Assembly: GCF_002803065.1 (NCBI RefSeq)
Contig: NZ_NNBL01000003.1
Location: 124,001-188,000, forward strand
Source: Streptomyces sp. CB01635
Lineage (GTDB): Bacteria; Actinomycetota; Actinomycetes; Streptomycetales; Streptomycetaceae
DNA length: 64,000 nt
Direction of reading: 5' to 3'
Shown: piece after piece, positions 41,475-48,635 of the stretch
Layout of the letters: every line of letters begins with the position of its first letter
How positions within the stretch are numbered: the first letter of the stretch is position 1
Notes under the pieces: model-generated
Seen by the model: only the letters and a program-made list of their open reading frames with translations
Databases searched by the model: none
What the model was told of the DNA's origin: nothing
Position numbers and translations under genes: made by a program

Positions 41475-41656
41475 CGCGGGCTCCTTCGCACGCGTATCGC
41501 CTTGGCGGCGGGGGTGGGGACGGGGGTTTCGCCGCGGGGACGGCGGCTCCGGAACGGAGCGGGGGAGGTGATCAGGACGGAAGCGACCGGGTGGAGAGTG
41601 ATCAGGCCGGAAGCGACCGGACGGGGCGTAGTCAGGGGCGGGGTGCAGGCCGTCAT
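41471..41656 (-). CDS. possible 61-aa coupled small protein between fruK and fruA
   Basis: The frame starts with an ATG overlapping the fruK stop (ATGA) and ends with a TGA overlapping the fruA start (ATGA). It exactly fills the fruK-fruA spacer. Third codon positions are mostly G or C. The protein is Pro/Thr/Arg-rich and contains two imperfect copies of 'RPVASGLIT'/'HPVASVLIT', reflecting a 30-bp direct repeat. I know no family. It may be a real small protein or only a bridging frame that keeps ribosomes moving from fruK to fruA. Confidence 0.4.
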   Translation of the reverse strand: MTACTPPLTTPRPVASGLITLHPVASVLITSPAPFRSRRPRGETPVPTPAAKAIRVRRSPR

Positions 41657-42714
41657 GGCGCAGGCTCCTTCAGTGCGCGGTCCAGCGGGACGTCCGACGT
41701 GAGAGTCACCGCGTCCGGGTCCAGGTCGGCCGGGGTCGGCATCGCGCTGCCCGGGAGCTGGACCGCCGCGGCGCCGTGGGCGACGGCCGAGGCCAGCGCC
41801 CGCGGACCGGTGCCGCCCGCGATGAGGAAGCCGGCCAGGGAGGAGTCACCCGCTCCGACGTTGCTGCGGACGGTGTCGACCGGGGCGGTGGCGAACCAGG
41901 CGCCCGTGCCGTCCACGAGCAGCTGCCCGTCCGAGCCGAGGGAGGCGAGTACGGCGCGCGCTCCGAGGTCCCGCAGCTCCTCGGCCGCCTTGAGGGCGTC
42001 GCCGACGGTGGCGAGCGGACGTCCGACCGCCTCGGCGAGCTCCTCCCCGTTCGGCTTGACGACGTCAGGCCGTTCGCGCAGGGCCGCGAGGAGGGCCGGG
42101 CCCGAGGTGTCGAGAGCGATACGGGCGCCGGCCGCGTGGGCGCGGGCGACCAGCTCGGCGTACCAGGACGGGGCGAGGCCACGCGGGAGGCTGCCGCAGC
42201 AGGCGATCCAGTCGGCGCCCGCGGAGCGCTCGCCGACGACGGTCAGTAGCGACTCGGCTTCTTCCGGAGTGAGCTCGGGCCCCGACGCGTTGATCTTCGT
42301 CAGGGTTCCGTCCGGCTCGGCGAGCGCGATGTTGGACCGTGTCTGTCCGGCTACGGGTACGGGGTCGACGCTGATCCCCTGGGCGTCGAGGAGTTCGGCG
42401 ACCAGGGCGCCGGGCGCGCCGCCCAGCGGGAGCACGGCGAGTGTGGGGGCGCCGGCGGCGGCGACGGCCCGCGAGACGTTGACGCCCTTGCCGCCCGGGT
42501 CCATGCGCTCGTCGGTGGCGCGCAGGACCTCGCCCCGGTCGAGTGCGGGGACTTCGTAGGTGCGGTCCAGGGACGGGTTGGGAGTGACGGTGAGGATCAT
42601 GCCGCGTGTGTCTTCCGTGGTGGCTTGCGTGGGGGGTGCCGGAGCCGATGCCGGTGTGGGGGCCGATGCCGATGCCCCGGTGTCTGGAGCCGGTTCCGGA
42701 GTCGGGGGGCTCAT
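41653..42714 (-). CDS. fruK: 1-phosphofructokinase with N-terminal extension
   Basis: The conserved enzyme begins 'MILTVTPNPSLDRTYEVPAL' and has the PfkB signatures 'MDPGGKGVNVSRAVAAAG' and a C-terminal 'VGAGDSSLAGFL' with the catalytic Asp. It phosphorylates fructose 1-phosphate to fructose 1,6-bisphosphate. The upstream ATG at 42714 has an excellent GGAGGT site and overlaps the fruR stop. It adds a 38-residue Pro/Ala/Thr-rich extension that other FruK proteins lack. An internal start at the canonical Met (42600) has only a weak site, so the extended form is probably made. Encoded between fruR and fruA. Confidence 0.93.
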   Translation of the reverse strand: MSPPTPEPAPDTGASASAPTPASAPAPPTQATTEDTRGMILTVTPNPSLDRTYEVPALDRGEVLRATDERMDPGGKGVNVSRAVAAAGAPTLAVLPLGGAPGALVAELLDAQGISVDPVPVAGQTRSNIALAEPDGTLTKINASGPELTPEEAESLLTVVGERSAGADWIACCGSLPRGLAPSWYAELVARAHAAGARIALDTSGPALLAALRERPDVVKPNGEELAEAVGRPLATVGDALKAAEELRDLGARAVLASLGSDGQLLVDGTGAWFATAPVDTVRSNVGAGDSSLAGFLIAGGTGPRALASAVAHGAAAVQLPGSAMPTPADLDPDAVTLTSDVPLDRALKEPAP

Positions 42715-43472
42715 GCGCGGACCACCTCCGTGCCGCCCTTCTCGATGGCGGCGGCGTCCGCGTCACTGAGGCCGCTGTCGGTGATCAGCACGTCCACGTC
42801 GCCCAGGTCGCCGAAGCGGGCGAAGTGCTCCTGCCCGTACTTGGCGGCGTCGGCGAGCAGCACGACCCTGCGGGCGGCGGAGACGGCCGCGCGCTTCACG
42901 GCGGCCTCGGCGAGGTCGGGCGTGGTCAGGCCGTGTTCGGCGGAGAACCCGTTGGCCGCGAGGAAGAGGACGTCGGCACGGATTTCCCCGTACGCCCGCA
43001 GGGCCCAGGCGTCGACGGCGGCGCGGGTGCGGTGGCGGACGCGGCCTCCGACGAGGTGCAGCTGGATGCCGGGGTGGTCGGCGAGGCGGGCCGCGACGGG
43101 CAGGCCGTGGGTGACGACGGTGAGCGTCGACTCCAGGGGCAGGGCCGCGGCGAGGCGGGCGACGGTGGTTCCCGCGTCGAGGATCACCGTGCCGTCCTCA
43201 GGCAGCTCAGCGAGCGCGAGCCGGGCGATGCGGTCCTTCTCGTCGGCCGCGGTGCCCTCGCGCTCGGCGACGTCGGGCTCGAAGTCGAGCCGCCCGGCCG
43301 GTATGGCACCGCCGTGCACACGCCGTACGAGACCGGCCCTGTCCAAGGTCTTCAGGTCACGGCGGATGGTCTCCGCGGTGACTTGGAACTCCTCGGCGAG
43401 TGACAGCACGTCCACGCGTCCACCGTCACGCGCGAGACGGAGGATCTCCTGCTGCCGCTCCGGTGCGTACAT
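42711..43472 (-). CDS. fruR: DeoR family regulator of fructose utilisation
   Basis: The 253-residue protein has a DeoR helix-turn-helix ('SLAEEFQVTAETIRRDLKTL', about 23-42, followed by RVHGG) and the sugar-phosphate-binding DeoR C-terminal domain ('DAGTTVARLAAALP', 'GGRVRHRT'). It is probably a repressor released by fructose 1-phosphate. GGAGG lies seven bases before the ATG. It is the first gene of fruR-fruK-fruA, so it likely autoregulates. An AT-richer stretch upstream (around 43530-43560) is the likely promoter/operator region. Confidence 0.92.
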   Translation of the reverse strand: MYAPERQQEILRLARDGGRVDVLSLAEEFQVTAETIRRDLKTLDRAGLVRRVHGGAIPAGRLDFEPDVAEREGTAADEKDRIARLALAELPEDGTVILDAGTTVARLAAALPLESTLTVVTHGLPVAARLADHPGIQLHLVGGRVRHRTRAAVDAWALRAYGEIRADVLFLAANGFSAEHGLTTPDLAEAAVKRAAVSAARRVVLLADAAKYGQEHFARFGDLGDVDVLITDSGLSDADAAAIEKGGTEVVRA

Positions 43473-43652
43473 GTCCGTCTGCCTCCGACGTCTCGCCCGG
43501 ATGTGCCCGAGTCTGTGGTTTCGATCTGAGGCTACGGCTTGATTTCTGGAAAGTAAACAGGTTCGGGCATGTTGCAGACACAATCGGACTTTGATCAGTC
43601 GACCCTGTTCGTCAGAGCGCCATGCCCTCATTACGTAGATATTCTGGGAAAT

Positions 43653-44744
43653 GTGATCGAGTCCGGACGGCCGCGGCTCCGTAGGCGCCCCGGCCCAGGA
43701 AGGCTTGTACGGCTGTCGCCGGTCATCCTGACCGTCGTCATCGCCAGCCTGGCATACGCCACTCCGCCGGAAATGGCCTTCAGCCGCCTCCTGCCTGCGG
43801 CGCCGGCCCTGGCCGCCGCCATGTGGCCGGTCCTCCCCACCGTCCTGCTCGGGACGGTCTGCCTCTTTCTGATGATCGGCCTCAGTCTCGTCTTCCCTGG
43901 TCTGGGAACGTGGTGGACGGCCGCGGGGATCATCGCGGTCACCGTGGCCGCCGCGTACGGAAGCCATGTCCGGCTCCAGCGGGAGCGCACCCTCCTTCAG
44001 GTACGGCTCGTCGCCGACGCGGCGCAGCAGGTGGTGCTGAGCCCTATGCCACGCCGCTTCGGCAGCATCGAGGTCGAGTCGCTGTATCTCGCGGCCGCGG
44101 CGGAGGCCCGCATCGGCGGGGATTTCTACGAGGTGGTCGACACGCCGTACGGGGTCAGGCTGCTCATCGGTGACGTGCGGGGCAAGGGTCTGCCTGCAGT
44201 GGGGGCGGCCGCGGCGATCGTCAACGCCTTCCGGGAGGCGGCCTACGGCGAGCCCGACATGGTCAACGTCGCACGCAGGCTGGACGCCAGCAGCACCCGT
44301 TACAACGCCGCCTTTCCGCCCGAGGGGCCGATGGAGCGCTTCGCCACCGCCCTTCTCGTCGAGATCCCGCACGACGGCAGACGTATCGGCATCCTCAACT
44401 GCGGACACCCCCCGCCACTGCTCCTGAACCGCGGGAGACTCCGTGCCCTCGAGTCGGCCACCCCCTCGCCGCTGCTCAGCCTCTCGGAGCTGATCGGCGA
44501 TCAGTACAACGTCGACACCTTCGACTTCACCCCCGGCGACCTGCTCCTTCTCTATACCGACGGGATCGCCGAGGCCCGCGCCCGCGACGGCGAGTTCTTC
44601 CCGCTGGCAGCTTGGATGCGTCGACAGCCCCCGACGCCGCCCCGCGAACTGCTCACGGCTCTTCACCGTGATCTCCTGCGCCACAGCAGAGAACGCCTTG
44701 ACGACGACGTCGCCGCCCTCGCCGTACGCCTGAGTGAGCCCTGA
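43653..44744 (+). CDS. membrane-bound PP2C (SpoIIE/RsbU) Ser/Thr phosphatase
   Basis: The 363-residue protein has three or four N-terminal membrane helices (about 20-110), then a complete SpoIIE phosphatase domain. Its metal motifs are intact: 'IGGDFYEVVDT', 'GDVRGKGLPAVGAAA', 'LYTDGIAEAR' and 'DDDVAALAVRL'. It should dephosphorylate an anti-sigma-factor antagonist at the membrane. This contrasts with the two degenerate SpoIIE domains elsewhere in the window. The GTG at 43653 is chosen because the family starts there; an ATG at 43569 in frame would add 28 unlike residues. It is divergent from fruR, with no obvious partner genes. Confidence 0.88.
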   Translation: MIESGRPRLRRRPGPGRLVRLSPVILTVVIASLAYATPPEMAFSRLLPAAPALAAAMWPVLPTVLLGTVCLFLMIGLSLVFPGLGTWWTAAGIIAVTVAAAYGSHVRLQRERTLLQVRLVADAAQQVVLSPMPRRFGSIEVESLYLAAAAEARIGGDFYEVVDTPYGVRLLIGDVRGKGLPAVGAAAAIVNAFREAAYGEPDMVNVARRLDASSTRYNAAFPPEGPMERFATALLVEIPHDGRRIGILNCGHPPPLLLNRGRLRALESATPSPLLSLSELIGDQYNVDTFDFTPGDLLLLYTDGIAEARARDGEFFPLAAWMRRQPPTPPRELLTALHRDLLRHSRERLDDDVAALAVRLSEP

Positions 44745-45389
44745 CGATGCCGGCCTCGTGCCGCTGCTCGCGATGACGACGGGATGCCTGTGACGTTCGC
44801 CCGCTGGTACACCGAGTGGCTTGTGCGGCCGATTCACGTGGTTGCTGCGAGGTGTCGTGAGGGCCGGAGCCCCGGCGCGTCGCTGCCCCGGGTGGCTCCC
44901 GTCATGCGAGCGCGCGTTGGAGAGCGGTGATCCGCGACAAACGGAGCCTGCACCACCGGCGGCACGGCGAGGCCGGCGCACTCGTCGTCCCGTGACATCA
45001 GCCACACAGACTTTTGGCTCTCAGGTCGTCGCATAGTAGATCGAGGCTTGACGGCATAGTGCGTTTTATCGGTCTTGTTGCAGAAATACTCCCAGCCGGA
45101 TCGAGCGGTATTCGACCCGCTCAACGCTTTCGCCCGTTCGTGCGGCGAGCAACGGCTTCTGACGGACCAACAGACCTCGTCGCCACCTCGAGAGCCGGAC
45201 CAGCACGCCTGCGCGCCTGTTTCAAGAGCCATCCATCTCTACGGGCCGAGGTAGTACTGCCGCCTGTTGCCGCACCCCGACAGCAGTTCCAAGAATGTCG
45301 GCCGCAAGGCGTCTCCGCGGCCCTGGTGCAGGAACTGGGCAGGGCCGGACCCCCTGGGGGCGCTCCGCGATCACCGAGCGAGGTCACGC
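44745..45389. other. 645-base intergenic region with no complete gene
   Basis: Near 44782-44832 the plus strand reads 'GMPVTFARWYTEWL', like the C-terminal end of SMI1/KNR4-type proteins, but this is too short to be sure. The remainder shows no conserved frame, hairpin or insertion sequence. The last 100 bases should hold the promoter of the CAP-domain gene. Confidence 0.35.
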
Positions 45390-46160
45390 ATGAGGAAGCA
45401 CCGCAAGAAGTCGTACCGCCGGCCGATAGCCATCGCTGTCATAGCCGTAGGAGCCGTGGGTGTGCCCTCCGTCGCCATGGCCTGCCTGGATACTCAGGGT
45501 GATACGGGCGGTCGCCCCTCCGGCCACTGGGAGAAGGCGAGCTCCCACCATCGGTGGACGGGTTCGTCCTGGGGTCACGAGCCGACTGCGGGAGCGTCGA
45601 AGAGCCCCACTGCGACTCCCAGCGCACCGCGGTCCACGGCGTCTCCCAGCGCACGGCAGACCACCGCGTCTCCCAGCGCTCCGCGGTCCACGGCGTCTCC
45701 CAGCGCACGGCAGACCACCGCGTCTCCCAGCGCTCCGCGGACCACCGCGTCTCCCAGCGCACCTGCTACGGCCGCACCGGCATCCGGGGACACGGCCCGC
45801 GTGCTGACGCTCGTCAACAACGAGCGCAGCAAGGCCGGATGCTCCCCGCTGACCATGAACGCGAAGCTGACCAAGGCCGCTCAGGACCACAGCAAGGACA
45901 TGGCATCCCACCGGAACATGTCCCACACGGGCTCCGACGGGTCGTCGCCCGATGACCGGATCACGCGCGCCGGTTACAGCTGGAGCTCCTACGGCGAGAA
46001 CGTCGCCTACGGCTACTCCACGCCCGAGAAGGTCATGGCGGGCTGGATGTCCAGCCCGGGCCACAAGCGCAACATCCTCGACTGCTCGTTCAAGGAGATC
46101 GGCATCGGCCTCGCGCAGCCCGGCAGCTACTGGACCCAGGACTTCGGCACGGCCCGATAG
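45390..46160 (+). CDS. secreted CAP (SCP/PR-1-like) domain protein with Ser/Pro/Thr-rich repeats
   Basis: The 256-residue precursor has a Lys/Arg-rich signal peptide (RKHRKKSYRRP, hydrophobic to about residue 31), a linker with six 9-residue repeats, and a CAP domain from about 132: 'ARVLTLVNNERSKAGCSPLT', 'AAQDHSKDMASHRNMSHTGS' and 'GENVAYGYSTPEKVMAGWMS' with the conserved His/Glu cavity residues. Bacterial CAP proteins are extracellular, sometimes Ca2+-binding, with uncertain biochemical roles. GAGG precedes the ATG at 45390. A terminator lies 37 bases downstream. It is monocistronic. Confidence 0.9.
   Translation: MRKHRKKSYRRPIAIAVIAVGAVGVPSVAMACLDTQGDTGGRPSGHWEKASSHHRWTGSSWGHEPTAGASKSPTATPSAPRSTASPSARQTTASPSAPRSTASPSARQTTASPSAPRTTASPSAPATAAPASGDTARVLTLVNNERSKAGCSPLTMNAKLTKAAQDHSKDMASHRNMSHTGSDGSSPDDRITRAGYSWSSYGENVAYGYSTPEKVMAGWMSSPGHKRNILDCSFKEIGIGLAQPGSYWTQDFGTAR
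45612..45773 (+). repeat. six 27-bp in-frame repeats (SPSAPRSTA / SPSARQTTA)
   Basis: Six units of nine codons alternate between an SAPRST and an SARQTT version, forming a 54-bp higher-order repeat. They encode the extended linker between signal peptide and CAP domain. Copy number is expected to vary between strains. Confidence 0.9.
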
Positions 46161-46196
46161 GGACATTGCGGGGAGGGTGCGCATCCTCCATCGGGT

Positions 46197-46230
46197 GAAG
46201 GCCCCGACCGGCTCGCAGGCCGGGGCCTTC
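46197..46230 (+). terminator. intrinsic terminator after the CAP-domain gene
   Basis: GAAGGCCCCG and CGGGGCCTTC form a perfect 10-bp stem with a 14-base loop, 37 bases after the stop. The sequence ATCATTG follows. It is a typical high-GC terminator. Confidence 0.75.
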
Positions 46231-46376
46231 ATCATTGGTGCATTTCCATGCGGGTGGGCGACCGTCGCCGCGTGTCATGGCGCAGATGGGGCGGGCACCC
46301 CGCCTAGGCGCACAGCGGCTTCCTGGTGGCCACAGGGCCCTGCGCTGGCGCTTCCCCTTGAAGGCGGGGACTCCCG

Positions 46377-46571
46377 TCAGGTGTACATGCCCCCGCGAGG
46401 GTTGTCGAAGAGCTCGACCCACTCGCTGTTCTCGTGGGCGAAGGGAAGAGGGTCGACTTCGCGGATGCCGGCCATCAGCGCTTCCACCTCTTGCTGGCCC
46501 TGGCTGTTGCGGGTCGTACGTTGTTGACAGGGCGCTGGCGGTGTCCTCGGCCGGCGACCCGCCTGTGACAT
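46377..46571 (-). CDS. hypothetical small protein or gene fragment (64 aa)
   Basis: The C-terminal half, 'VEALMAGIREVDPLPFAHEN' then SEWVELFDN, has amino acid and codon composition like a real acidic protein. The N-terminal half is basic and low-complexity. There is no clear ribosome site at the start. I do not recognise a family. It could be the 3' end of a truncated gene. It follows the SDR gene on the same strand. Confidence 0.3.
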   Translation of the reverse strand: MSQAGRRPRTPPAPCQQRTTRNSQGQQEVEALMAGIREVDPLPFAHENSEWVELFDNPRGGMYT

Positions 46572-46613
46572 GAGCGCGAGGCGGTAGCGGACAGCTTTGG
46601 GGGCGGTCCCAGC

Positions 46614-47513
46614 TCATGGGATGGCACGCTCGGCCTGCGGCGGCAGGTCTACGGGGTACGGCTCGACGAAGTCGGCCGAGCGGCTCACCTGTTCCCAGGC
46701 GCCCGCCTCGGCCAGTTGGCGGCGGGAGTAGTCGAGTGCCATGGTCACCGCGTTCACCCCGAGCAGCAGATGGCCCGGGACCCGACCGTGCCGCACCGTA
46801 CGCACGATGATCGCGGCGGCCCGCTCCGGGTCGCCGGCGCCGCCGGCCGTGCCCTGGCGCACCCGCCGGTTCATCGCGCCCACGGTCTCGTCGTAGGCGT
46901 CGGGAACAGGGTGGACGGTCATGGACGAGCCGGCCCAGTCGGTGGCGAAGCCGCTCGGCTCGACGACCATGACCTGCACCCCGAACGGCGCGGCCTCCGC
47001 GGCCAGCACCCGGCTGAAGCCGTCGACCGCGAACTTGGCCGCCTGATACGAGGCGATGCCCGGGGACCCGCCGACGCGCCCGCCGACCGAGGAGAACTGC
47101 ACCACGGTGCCGGCCCCCTGCCGACGCAGGGTGGGCAGTGCCGCCTTGGTCACGTTGTAGACACCCCAGAAGTTGGTCTCGAACTGGGCGCGGAAGTCGT
47201 CGTCGTCCGACGTCTCGACCGGAGACACGTTCGCGTACCCCGCGTTGTTCACCAGTACGTCGATGCGGCCGAAGCGGGCGAGCGCGGCCTCGACCGCCGC
47301 GCGTGCCGCGTCGGGGCTGGTGACGTCCAGCGGCAGGGCGAGGACGCGGTCGCCGTACTCCGCCAGGTCCTTCGCGAGGGCCTCGGGGCGACGGGCGGTG
47401 GCCACGACGAGATCACCCGCGTCGAGGACGGCAGTGACCAGAGCGCGGCCGAATCCGCGGGACGAACCGGTGATGAACCAGACCCGCTGCGTAGTGCGTA
47501 CGTCTTCACTCAT
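46614..47513 (-). CDS. classical short-chain dehydrogenase/reductase
   Basis: The 299-residue SDR has the cofactor motif 'TGSSRGFG', 'NNAG' and an intact Ser-Tyr-Lys active site ('FSSVGGRVGGSPGIASYQAA' followed by KFA). The Arg after Gly-Ser suggests NADP preference. Substrate unknown; it resembles oxidoreductases of the DHRS type. It is divergent from a TetR regulator with a palindromic operator in the 68-base gap, so it is probably that regulator's target. No ribosome site precedes the ATG, so translation may be leaderless. Confidence 0.9.
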   Translation of the reverse strand: MSEDVRTTQRVWFITGSSRGFGRALVTAVLDAGDLVVATARRPEALAKDLAEYGDRVLALPLDVTSPDAARAAVEAALARFGRIDVLVNNAGYANVSPVETSDDDDFRAQFETNFWGVYNVTKAALPTLRRQGAGTVVQFSSVGGRVGGSPGIASYQAAKFAVDGFSRVLAAEAAPFGVQVMVVEPSGFATDWAGSSMTVHPVPDAYDETVGAMNRRVRQGTAGGAGDPERAAAIIVRTVRHGRVPGHLLLGVNAVTMALDYSRRQLAEAGAWEQVSRSADFVEPYPVDLPPQAERAIP

Positions 47514-47540
47514 GCATGTAGTGCAACACTGTTCTCTAAA

Positions 47541-47561
47541 TAACGCAACGTCGTTCCGTTA
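47541..47561. promoter_or_regulatory. TetR operator palindrome
   Basis: TAACGCAACG-T-CGTTCCGTTA is a 21-bp inverted repeat with one mismatch per arm, midway between the divergent SDR and TetR genes. An outer AACACT/AGTGTT pair flanks it. Position and symmetry fit a TetR-family repressor controlling both genes. Confidence 0.65.
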
Positions 47562-47569
47562 AGTGTTCC

Positions 47570-47582
47570 TATGATGGCCCCA
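47570..47582 (+). promoter_or_regulatory. -10 element of a probably leaderless tetR promoter
   Basis: TATGAT (47570-47575) ends six bases before the tetR ATG at 47582, and there is no Shine-Dalgarno sequence. Transcription would begin at or next to the start codon. The -35 region would overlap the palindromic operator, which suits repression. Confidence 0.45.
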
Positions 47583-48241
47583 TGAGTCAGCCAGCCTTCC
47601 AGCGGGCGCGCAGCGCCGAGGCCAAGCAAGCGCGTGAAGGGGCGATCCTGGACGCGGCCCGGACGCTCGGCCGGGGACGCGGCATCCGCGACGTCACCCT
47701 CACCGACATCGCCACCGAAGTGGGCATGCACAAGTCGGCCCTGCTGCGCTACTTCGAGACGAGGGAGCAGATCTTTCTCGAGCTCACCGCGGAGGGCTGG
47801 CGGGAATGGTCAGCCTCGCTCCGCGCCGACTTGGCGGCGCGGAGCGAGGCGACCCCCACGGACGTCGCCGAGGTCTTCGCCGCAACGCTGGCGGCGCGCC
47901 CCATGTTCTGCGATCTGCTCGCGCAGGCGCCGCTCAACCTGGAGCGCAACGTGTCGCTGGAGGCAGTACGCACGTTCAAGCTCGTCACGCTGCACGAAGT
48001 CGACCTGATCGGCAGCGAGTTGAGCCGCCTGCTGGGTCTCACCGAAGAGCAGGTCCTCGACATGATCTCCACCGCCACGGGCATGGCCGGTGCGTTGTGG
48101 CAGATGGCCAGCCCGGGCCCGCGCCTGCGGGAACTCTACGGCGACGACCCCCGGCTCGGGCACGCGATCGTCGAGGTGGAGCCCCGACTGCGCCGTATCC
48201 TCGCCGCGTTCCTGACGGGAGTCCGGGTTCCGGCCTGTTGA
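47582..48241 (+). CDS. TetR family transcriptional regulator
   Basis: The 219-residue protein has a TetR N-terminal helix-turn-helix ('VTLTDIATEVGMHKSALLRY' followed by FETREQIFLEL, about 38-68) and a helical C-terminal ligand domain of the TetR_C_17-like type. It is divergent from an SDR gene, with a strong palindromic operator between them, so it probably represses the SDR and itself. The ligand may be the SDR substrate. The translation start appears leaderless. Confidence 0.92.
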   Translation: MSQPAFQRARSAEAKQAREGAILDAARTLGRGRGIRDVTLTDIATEVGMHKSALLRYFETREQIFLELTAEGWREWSASLRADLAARSEATPTDVAEVFAATLAARPMFCDLLAQAPLNLERNVSLEAVRTFKLVTLHEVDLIGSELSRLLGLTEEQVLDMISTATGMAGALWQMASPGPRLRELYGDDPRLGHAIVEVEPRLRRILAAFLTGVRVPAC

Positions 48242-48635
48242 GGCTCTTGAGACCCCTGGGAGTGAACGACGGTTCGGCTAAAGGTTGTTGAAGAAGGCTG
48301 TGGACCGGTCCTTGGATGCGTGGGGCGCGGGACGAGGCGGCTGCGAGTCAGACCTCTTCTGTGAAGGTGAAGAACAGCGGGCGTGATGGGTAGATCACGC
48401 CGTATCGGCGGGCGGACTGGTTGGAGGCGCCGCTGTGTTCTCGTACCGCTGGACCAGCACTTCGGCCTCCATCGACGTCTCACTGCCGGAGCAGCAGCTG
48501 TGGCAGTGATGGCAGTCCCTGAACCGCGCGGTACACCAGCGAACCGATCGCTGCCACAGCGTCGCAGACTACTGATCCGCACTTACCTCAGGTGCAGCGA
48601 TGACTTCTTGGCCCCCCAGGGTCGGCTGTGGGAAG
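48242..48635. other. 394-base intergenic region with uncertain coding debris
   Basis: On the minus strand, just before a stop at about 48350, codons read 'GVIYPSRPLFFTFTEEV', which looks like the end of a lost gene; a neighbouring frame reads MEAEVLVQRYE. No family could be named. I see no hairpin or insertion sequence end. Confidence 0.3.

Noticed and set aside
41480-41640. Direct repeats in the fruK-fruA spacer as a regulator-binding array
   Set aside because: The two copies of the GTGATCAGG-CGGAAGCGACCGG unit lie inside a coupled reading frame within an operon, so slippage within a small coding frame explains them better than an operator array.
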